A stretch of DNA of 11,639 nt from Weeksellaceae bacterium (GTDB lineage: Bacteria > Bacteroidota > Bacteroidia > Flavobacteriales > Weeksellaceae). Position numbers and translations under genes: made by a program. The DNA lies in NCBI GenBank assembly GCA_028694715.1, contig JAQVKJ010000016.1, positions 1 through 11,639 of the forward strand. Reading direction: 5' to 3'. How positions within the stretch are numbered: the first letter of the stretch is position 1; each line of letters begins with the position of its first letter. The notes under the pieces were generated by a model, which was not told where the DNA came from, made no database searches, and was given only the letters and a program-made list of their open reading frames with translations. Of this stretch, positions 6,160 to 11,639 are shown in pieces.

Positions 6160-7128
6160 TCAGGGAATGGTCACCTCAATCAGTCTTGTGTCGTTCAAGG
6201 GTTGGATAGTAAATTCTGAAACTTCAGCCGGCAAGACCAAGCTTTCATATTTACTCAATTTTGTCGTATTTGATTCTGTGATGAATTTGGCGGCCGATTC
6301 GGTGCAAATGTATATCCGCATGCAAGCATTGTTTTGAATTCTGAATTCTTTGTTGCCTTCGAATATCTGTGTGCTGAAATATTGCGAGTCAATGAGTGAT
6401 TTGAACTGATTCTCAATGGGTTCATATTCGGCTTTGATGTTTGCGAACGGTCTAAAATCAATGGCCCCCAAAGCGGATTCGGTGTGCAGTTCTCTTTTTT
6501 TTCCGTCTTTGTCGATGCGGTTGTAATCATAAATGCGGTAGGTGATGTCGGAAGTCTGCTGAATTTCGGCCAACACAATTCCGGCACCGATGGCGTGCAC
6601 CCTGCCGGCGGGAATATAAACTGCATCTCCTTTTTGAACTTTGACTTTGTTCAGGATTTTTTCGAGGCTTTCTGTTGTCAGATATTCTTGGTAATCTTTT
6701 TTTGTAATTCCTTCTTTCAGCCCGATGGTGAGTGCTGCATTTTTATCGGCCTCCATGATGTACCACATTTCAGATTTTCCGAAGGAATTGTGTTTTTTCT
6801 GAGCCAATTCATCATTCGGATGAACCTGAACGGACAAATCATCGGCGGCATCAATGAATTTAATCAGCAAGGGAAATTCATTTCCGAATTTCTCCCAAAC
6901 TTCTTTTCCAACCAATTTTTCTTTGTATTCTTCTAAGATTTCTTTCAGGTTTCTGCCTTTCAATTCACCGTTTTCCACCACACTCAAATCTCCTTCTACG
7001 CCTGAGATGCTCCAGATTTCTCCCAATCTGTCCATTTGTAGCTTTTTGGGAACAAACCGGTTCAATTTATCGCCACCCCAGATTCTGTATTTGGTGATGG
7101 GAACGAATTTTAATGGATAGAGTCTCAT
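6160..7128 (-). CDS. manA: Mannose-6-phosphate isomerase, class I
   Basis: A 322-residue zinc enzyme that interconverts fructose 6-phosphate and mannose 6-phosphate, feeding GDP-mannose and cell-surface glycan synthesis. The cupin metal ligands are all visible: Gln101 and His103 in SVQVHPND, Glu120 in GKSEMWYI, and His178 in PAGRVHAIGAG. The conserved substrate-side motif TYRIYDYNR (196-204) is also present. The start MRLYPLKFVP and the N-terminal RIWGG match the usual beginning of this family in Bacteroidota and Firmicutes. Length is normal. The 163 bases upstream (7129-7291) contain no gene and no promoter I can call with confidence; the next gene upstream, hutG, is on the same strand. Confidence 0.93.
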   Translation of the reverse strand: MRLYPLKFVPITKYRIWGGDKLNRFVPKKLQMDRLGEIWSISGVEGDLSVVENGELKGRNLKEILEEYKEKLVGKEVWEKFGNEFPLLIKFIDAADDLSVQVHPNDELAQKKHNSFGKSEMWYIMEADKNAALTIGLKEGITKKDYQEYLTTESLEKILNKVKVQKGDAVYIPAGRVHAIGAGIVLAEIQQTSDITYRIYDYNRIDKDGKKRELHTESALGAIDFRPFANIKAEYEPIENQFKSLIDSQYFSTQIFEGNKEFRIQNNACMRIYICTESAAKFITESNTTKLSKYESLVLPAEVSEFTIQPLNDTRLIEVTIP

Positions 7129-7291
7129 TTGAGTAACTGTGTGTAAATGTTTTTCATGAAATTTTTGCTAAATTAACGAAATACTGATTATTTCATCTGA
7201 AAGAATCAAAATCCAGTTTTGCAAATCATGGTTTTCAAAATCCTTCAACGAGAATCTTTGCTTCAATCTCGGTTACGGATTCGCGGGTCAA

Positions 7292-8227
7292 CTAAAAAAT
7301 TGAAATAAAATGTGCTGCTGCTTTGGCGGTTCGGTCATCAATATCGTATTCAGGATTGTACTCTACCATGTCAAATAGTTTGATTTTACCGGATTGAATG
7401 GCGGTTTTGAGCAATGATTTCACCTGAAAAACGCTCAATCCATTGGTGCAGGGCGCACTGACTCCCGGCGCAAAAGCAGCATCCAATACATCCAAATCCA
7501 GACTCAAATAAAGCACATCGAATTTCTGAATAAAATCTTCCAATTTTCGCAAAGCAAAATTCAAATCAATATGAATTTCATCTGCCAAAATCACTTCCGT
7601 GCCCAATTTTTCGGCCCGGTCAAAAAGTGCTGAAGTATTTCCGGTCGGCTGAATTCCGGCGACGAAATAATGAAATTCCTTGCCGTGTGTTTGACAATGA
7701 TTTGCCATCTCAAAAAACGGTGTACCCGAAGTGCTGTGTTCCACCGGAATCCTCAGGTCAAAATGCGCATCGATGTTGATGATGCCAATGTTGTCAAATT
7801 GTTGAGCAATCCCAAGAAAATCACCGAAAGCCGTTTCGTGTCCACCGCCCAAAACAATCGGGAAATAATTGTTTCTAATCAATTCTGAAACACATTCGCT
7901 TTGTTCTTTTCTGGCTTTTTCTAAGTTTTGTCCATCCAAAACGATGTTTCCAAAATCGAAAAGCGATTTTTTTGTATCAAAATTATAAGGCAAATTTGCC
8001 AATGATTTTCGAATCAAATTCGGTGCTTTGGCAGCTCCGGTTCGGCCCTTGTTTCTTCGCACGCCTTCGTCCGAACAAAAACCGAGCAATGCAATGTTCG
8101 GTTCATTGATGGGTTGAAGATTTCCGAAATTCCCGATTTGCATTTTTTGATGCCATCTTGAACCCAACTCACCGTCCTCATCGTCAAAACGACCGGTCCA
8201 AATATTTTTGTCAACTAATTCTATCAT
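7292..8227 (-). CDS. hutG: Formimidoylglutamase, arginase/agmatinase family
   Basis: A 311-residue ureohydrolase-fold enzyme. The best match is HutG, which splits N-formimidoyl-glutamate into glutamate and formamide in histidine breakdown. The binuclear Mn ligands are present: His130 in VLGGGHE, Asp153, His155 and Asp157 in NIDAHFDLR, and Asp244 and Asp246 in SLDLDVLDAAFAPG. The N-terminal WTGRFD(D/E) segment and the overall length favour HutG over arginase or agmatinase, although those cannot be fully excluded. An open frame reaches back to 8317, but the ATG at 8227 overlaps the stop of the preceding TRIC gene as ATGA (8224-8227), so I chose it. No other hut gene (hutH, hutU, hutI) lies in the window, so the histidine pathway must be encoded elsewhere if it is present. 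Confidence 0.85.
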   Translation of the reverse strand: MIELVDKNIWTGRFDDEDGELGSRWHQKMQIGNFGNLQPINEPNIALLGFCSDEGVRRNKGRTGAAKAPNLIRKSLANLPYNFDTKKSLFDFGNIVLDGQNLEKARKEQSECVSELIRNNYFPIVLGGGHETAFGDFLGIAQQFDNIGIINIDAHFDLRIPVEHSTSGTPFFEMANHCQTHGKEFHYFVAGIQPTGNTSALFDRAEKLGTEVILADEIHIDLNFALRKLEDFIQKFDVLYLSLDLDVLDAAFAPGVSAPCTNGLSVFQVKSLLKTAIQSGKIKLFDMVEYNPEYDIDDRTAKAAAHFISIF

Positions 8228-8838
8228 AGTGTTTTGTATTTTGGAATTGACCAATGATATTTCAATGCCAATATCCTGATTATAATGATAAATAAGGCAG
8301 AAATTATAAAATTCCAAGTTCTTTCCACTTCAAAATGATTCAAAATCAAGTATAAAAATGCGCCTGCCAAACAGGCCGTGGCATAAACTTCTTTTCTGAA
8401 AATGACCGGTAATTCCTGCGAAAGTGTATCACGAATCACGCCACCCATGACTGCGGTAAACATGCCCATAATGGCTGCAATCAGCCAGTGAACATTGAAT
8501 TCCAAAGCTTTCTCAGTTCCCACTACGGTAAAAAGCGCGATTCCAAGCGTGTCAAAAAGTGAGAATTTATTTTTGTATTTCATGATGGGTCGGTAGAAAA
8601 AATGCATGATTATAATCCCAAAAAAGGCTGCATAAATAAAATTGATGTCCTCTATCCAAACCAAGGGATAGCTGTCGAGCAATATGTCGCGGACGCTTCC
8701 GCCGCCAATGGCTGTAACAAGTCCGACGAATACTGCGCCAAACCAATTTTGACCTGCACCTTTGTTGGCTGCTATGATTCCTGAAATCGCAAAAACGACA
8801 GTACCAAAAATTTCGAAAATGTATTGGATAGACATCAT
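8224..8838 (-). CDS. TRIC/YicG-family membrane protein (UPF0126)
   Basis: A 204-residue membrane protein made of two similar three-helix halves. Each half carries the glycine-arginine signature of trimeric intracellular cation channel homologues: IGGGSVRDILL in the first and MGGVIRDTL in the second. The second half also has KEVYATACLAGA. Bacterial members form homotrimeric cation-permeable pores, but their physiological role is poorly defined. Two adjacent ATGs (8838 and 8835) are possible starts; the open frame upstream reaches only a TTG at 8856. A TAATTTTG -7 box lies 16 bases before the ATG. The stop overlaps the hutG start by 4 bases, so the two genes are probably co-translated. Confidence 0.9.
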   Translation of the reverse strand: MMSIQYIFEIFGTVVFAISGIIAANKGAGQNWFGAVFVGLVTAIGGGSVRDILLDSYPLVWIEDINFIYAAFFGIIIMHFFYRPIMKYKNKFSLFDTLGIALFTVVGTEKALEFNVHWLIAAIMGMFTAVMGGVIRDTLSQELPVIFRKEVYATACLAGAFLYLILNHFEVERTWNFIISALFIIIIRILALKYHWSIPKYKTL

Positions 8839-8853
8839 CCGGAGTTTTTTATG

Positions 8854-8861
8854 CAAAATTA
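8854..8861 (-). promoter_or_regulatory. -7 box for the TRIC-hutG unit
   Basis: TAATTTTG on the minus strand, followed by C, fits TAnnTTTG. It gives a leader of only about 10 bases before the ATG at 8838. No TTTG stands at the ideal 19-21-base spacing; a CTTG is about 23 bases upstream. Confidence 0.5.
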
Positions 8862-8898
8862 GTGTTAAAATCAGTAAAACATTTCAAGGTTTGGAAGT

Positions 8899-9048
8899 TT
8901 AAAAAAGTTCAAGGGCACGACGAATACCAACAAATACAAAATTCCCGAATTCATCAAAATTAAAATCGCGTTTAATAGTCTGATAATTAGTAATTTCAAT
9001 TTGATTATCAGTCATTAACTGCTTGATAATTTCCTTGTTAATTCTCAT
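8899..9048 (-). CDS. Small hypothetical protein (49 aa)
   Basis: A short frame from the ATG at 9048, MRINKEIIKQLMTDNQ..., to a TAA. An ATG at 9132, directly after an in-frame TAA, would extend it to 77 residues, but that added part is encoded across two near-identical palindromic repeats that look like regulatory DNA. I therefore prefer the shorter start, 8 bases downstream of the nearer palindrome, behind an A-rich TATAAAA leader. The first half is helix-prone and basic/acidic, and the end is FVFVGIRRALELF. I do not recognise the family. It could be a small DNA-binding or antitoxin-like protein, or a fragment of a larger regulator. It lies between polA and the TRIC gene on the same strand. 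Confidence 0.4.
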   Translation of the reverse strand: MRINKEIIKQLMTDNQIEITNYQTIKRDFNFDEFGNFVFVGIRRALELF

Positions 9049-9056
9049 TTTTATAC

Positions 9057-9104
9057 TGTTTACAGAACAATTATGATGTTTTGTTATGTTGTTTATAGAA
9101 CAAT
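9057..9104 (-). promoter_or_regulatory. Pair of operator-like palindromes
   Basis: Two 15-base direct copies, TGTTTACAGAACAAT at 9057-9071 and TGTTTATAGAACAAT at 9090-9104 (+ strand), differ at one base and begin exactly 33 bases apart, about three helical turns. Each has dyad symmetry: TTGTT-N5-AACAA at 9089-9103, and TGTT-N5-AACA in the other copy. They sit immediately before the small ORF start at 9048, as expected for a dimeric repressor's operators. No binding protein is identified. Confidence 0.5.
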
Positions 9105-9186
9105 AAGGGAATTTTGAATCAAATTGAATCATTTAAGCTTTGCCCTATTTCCTTGGAAACAATAAAATCAAAGCCCTTTTACATAA

Positions 9187-11639
9187 TCAATGTGCCTCCA
9201 ACCAATTGTCTCCCACGCCTACATCCACAATCAGCGGAATGCTCAATTTCACTGCGCTTTCCATGGTTTCTTTGATGATTGGTTTGAGTGTTTCCAATTC
9301 CGCTTTTGGTACATCAAAAATCAATTCATCGTGTACCTGCAACAGCATTCTTGATTTAAAATTTTGTTTGAGCTCCTTTTGCAGACGAATCATTGCGATT
9401 TTAATCACATCTGCCGCACTGCCCTGAATCGGCGCATTGACGGCGTTTCTTTCGGCATGCCCACGGACAATTGCATTTCTGGAGTGGATGTCGCGCAGAT
9501 ATCTTCTTCTGCCCAAAATGGTTTCCACAAATCCTTGTTCTCTTGCCTTATGAATGCTCTTATCGATAAAATCTTTTAGGACCGGATAGGTTTCGTAATA
9601 AGTGTCTATCAGTTGTTTGGCTTCCGAACGCGAAAGTCCGGTTTGGTCTGCCAATCCAAAAGCAGAAACGCCATAAATAATTCCGAAATTCACGGTTTTT
9701 GCCTGACTTCTTTGTTCGCGACTTACCTCTTCGGGTTTGACTTTAAATACTTTTGCGGCAGTAGATTTGTGGATGTCTTCTCCGTTGTTGAAGGCTTCTA
9801 CCATCGCCGGGTCGCCGCTCAAATGTGCGATAATTCTCAATTCAATCTGTGAATAATCGGCAGAAACCAACACCGAATTTTCATCTCTTGCCACAAAGGC
9901 TTTTCGGATTTTCCGCCCTTCTTCCGAACGAATCGGAATGTTTTGTAAATTGGGATTTACAGAAGCCAAACGGCCGGTTGCAGCCGTAGTTTGAATGAAC
10001 GAGGTGTGTACCCTTCCGGTGTCTTCTCTGATTTCTTTTGGCAGCGCATCCACATAAGTGGATTGTAATTTCTGAAGTTGTCGATAGTTAAGGATGTCGT
10101 TGATAATTGGATGTTTGTCTTTTAATTTCACCAAAATTTCTTCGCCTGTGGCGTATTGACCGGTTTTGGTCTTTTTGGCTTTTGAATCCAATTTGAGTTT
10201 TTCAAAAAGAATATCTCCCAATTGTTTGGGTGAATTCAGGTTGAATTCTTCACCGGCATCGGCAAAGATTTTCTTCTCGAGTTTTTGAATTTCCGCTTGA
10301 ATTGAGATGGATTGTTCAGCCAAAATTGATTTATCCAAACGAATTCCTTCAATTTCCATTTCTGTTAGGACTTCCATCAACGGCATTTCAATTTCTTCAA
10401 ACAATTTTTGCATTTTCACTTCTGGAAGTTGAGGCGCAAAAAAATGTTTTAACTGCAAAGTGATGTCAGCATCTTCCACCGCATATTCTTTCTGGCTTTC
10501 GAGTTCGACCATGTCAAAACTCAGTTGATTTTTTCCTTTTTTACCAATCAGATTTTCAATGGGTTGTGTTTTGTAATTCAGGTAATTTTCTGCCAGGGCA
10601 TCCATGCTGTGCCCCATATCGGGGTTGAGCAGATAATGTGCAATCATGGTGTCAAAGTGCTTGCCTTTCGGTTTGATGCCGTATTTGTGGAGTACCTTGT
10701 AATCATATTTCAGGTTATGACCGATTTTCAGAATAGAATCATTTTCAAAAAATGGTTTCAACTCATCTACAATGGATTGTGCTTCGGTAAAATCTTTTGG
10801 AAACGGAATATAATATCCTTTCCCAGGTTCAAAACTGAATGAAATTCCGACCAATTGGGCAGAAAGAGCGTCTAAACTATCGGTTTCGGTGTCGAAGGAA
10901 ACTTCTGTTTGTTGTAATAATTTCTCAAGCAAAAGTTTTCTGGGAATTTTCCCATCGGTCAGTTGATAGAGGTGGTCATAGGAATTCAATTCCTTGAAAC
11001 TCGTTTGTGACTGAATGGTTTCCTCCATCACTTCATCCCCAAAAAGCGAAGCCTGAACGGCTTTCTCTGAGACTGTTTTTGCTTGTTGCACCACTTCGTT
11101 TTGCAAATCGAAAGCGCGATAAAAATTTTCCAACAACCTTCTGAATTCCAATTCTTCAAAGATTTGTCGAATTTTCTGTACATCTGGTTTCTCGACTATC
11201 AGCTCAATTTCATTGAATTCAATCGGCGCATTGGTATCGATGGTGGCCAATTGTTTGGAGAGGATGCCGAGTTCTTTGTTGGCTTCTATATTCTCTTTCA
11301 TTTTGCCCTTAAGGTCTGCCGTATTGGCCAACAGGTTTTCGAGAGAACCATATTGTTTCAAGAATTTTTTGGCTGTTTTTTCGCCCACGCCTGGCAATCC
11401 GGGAATATTGTCCACGCTGTCGCCCATCATTCCCAGAAAATCAATGACCTGTATGGGGTCTTCTATTTCGAATTTTTCTTTCACCTCTTTGGGTCCCCAA
11501 ATCTCAACGCCTTTTCCGAAAGCCGGCGGACGATACATCTTGATTTTGTCTGAAACCAATTGCGCAAAATCTTTGTCGTGCGTGACCATGTAAGTCGTAT
11601 AGCCGTTTTGTTCGGCTTTTTTTGCCAAAGTTCCAATCA
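9187..11639 (-). CDS. polA: DNA polymerase I, N-terminus cut by window edge
   Basis: Fills and repairs DNA and removes RNA primers. The frame is open to base 11639, giving 817 residues; about 130 N-terminal residues are outside the window. Positions here count from the Leu codon at 11628. Residues 1-180 are the rest of the 5'-3' exonuclease, including THDKDFAQLV, GDSVDNIPG and the helix-hairpin-helix GLPGVGEKTA. The 3'-5' proofreading domain (about 240-400) keeps all its catalytic residues: Asp246 and Glu248 in FDTETD, Asp309 in HNLKYD, and Tyr382 to Asp386 in YAVED. The polymerase domain has motif A with Asp591 (SADYSQIELR), motif B RSQAKTVNFGIIYG (Lys644, Phe648, Tyr652), and motif C QVHDE (His766-Glu768). 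All three activities therefore look intact. I see no clean intrinsic terminator in 9105-9186. Confidence 0.97.
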   Translation of the reverse strand, partial: IGTLAKKAEQNGYTTYMVTHDKDFAQLVSDKIKMYRPPAFGKGVEIWGPKEVKEKFEIEDPIQVIDFLGMMGDSVDNIPGLPGVGEKTAKKFLKQYGSLENLLANTADLKGKMKENIEANKELGILSKQLATIDTNAPIEFNEIELIVEKPDVQKIRQIFEELEFRRLLENFYRAFDLQNEVVQQAKTVSEKAVQASLFGDEVMEETIQSQTSFKELNSYDHLYQLTDGKIPRKLLLEKLLQQTEVSFDTETDSLDALSAQLVGISFSFEPGKGYYIPFPKDFTEAQSIVDELKPFFENDSILKIGHNLKYDYKVLHKYGIKPKGKHFDTMIAHYLLNPDMGHSMDALAENYLNYKTQPIENLIGKKGKNQLSFDMVELESQKEYAVEDADITLQLKHFFAPQLPEVKMQKLFEEIEMPLMEVLTEMEIEGIRLDKSILAEQSISIQAEIQKLEKKIFADAGEEFNLNSPKQLGDILFEKLKLDSKAKKTKTGQYATGEEILVKLKDKHPIINDILNYRQLQKLQSTYVDALPKEIREDTGRVHTSFIQTTAATGRLASVNPNLQNIPIRSEEGRKIRKAFVARDENSVLVSADYSQIELRIIAHLSGDPAMVEAFNNGEDIHKSTAAKVFKVKPEEVSREQRSQAKTVNFGIIYGVSAFGLADQTGLSRSEAKQLIDTYYETYPVLKDFIDKSIHKAREQGFVETILGRRRYLRDIHSRNAIVRGHAERNAVNAPIQGSAADVIKIAMIRLQKELKQNFKSRMLLQVHDELIFDVPKAELETLKPIIKETMESAVKLSIPLIVDVGVGDNWLEAH

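Noticed and set aside
6484..6936. Open frame of 150 codons on the + strand
   Set aside because: Antisense to manA, with no recognisable domain.
7129..7291. Gap upstream of manA examined for a terminator or promoter
   Set aside because: Only a 5-bp stem (CGAGA/TCTCG) and a poor TAATTTAG box were found, neither convincing.
7493..7500. HutG metal motif SLDLDVLDAAFAPG has Ala where Pro is common
   Set aside because: Ala is tolerated at this position in the ureohydrolase signature and all metal ligands are kept.
9057..9104. Direct repeats considered as a CRISPR or iteron array
   Set aside because: Only two copies of 15 bases with an 18-base gap; the dyad symmetry and position fit operators better.
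11083..11553. Open frame of 156 codons on the + strand
   Set aside because: Fully antisense to polA; the composition (Phe, His, Gln rich) is what the opposite strand of polA would give.

Overview
The window looks like a piece of a Bacteroidota chromosome, most likely from the class Flavobacteriia. It is AT-rich and most start codons lack a Shine-Dalgarno sequence and sit behind A-rich leaders. Several leaders carry the TAnnTTTG -7 box typical of this phylum. The cargo also fits: the end of a TonB-dependent receptor, a lipoprotein whose lipidated Cys is followed by an acidic SDDDGG export-type tag, a mevalonate-type GHMP kinase beside a UbiA prenyltransferase, and a PolA with a complete proofreading site.

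Layout. Positions 1-1474 (+) hold the 3' end of a TonB-dependent receptor gene and a downstream surface lipoprotein of beta-helix-like composition, closed by a strong intrinsic terminator (1521-1570). Everything after that is on the minus strand. In transcription order from the right edge: polA (partial, 11639-9187); a tiny unidentified ORF preceded by two operator-like palindromes; a TRIC-family membrane protein coupled by an ATGA overlap to a formimidoylglutamase (HutG); manA; a compact unit of GHMP kinase, GNAT acetyltransferase and UbiA prenyltransferase; a 148-bp structured element resembling a dispersed Bacteroidota intergenic repeat; an RluB-type pseudouridine synthase; a decayed DUF4256 fragment; and a frameshifted phospholipase D-like gene that converges on the + strand unit.

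The GHMP kinase, acetyltransferase and prenyltransferase genes are 3 bp apart or overlap by 4 bp, so they are probably co-transcribed, with the isoprenoid/polyprenyl theme carried by the kinase and the prenyltransferase. polA, manA, rluB and hutG are ordinary housekeeping or catabolic genes. No complete new system is apparent. The points worth a second look are the structured element at 3869-4016, the DUF4256 remnant that begins directly after the rluB stop codon in the same frame, the single-base frameshift in the PLD-like gene and its cysteine-depleted C-terminus, and the paired palindromes at 9057-9104. No tRNA, rRNA, CRISPR array or intact insertion sequence is visible, and no gene-free stretch exceeds 300 bases.
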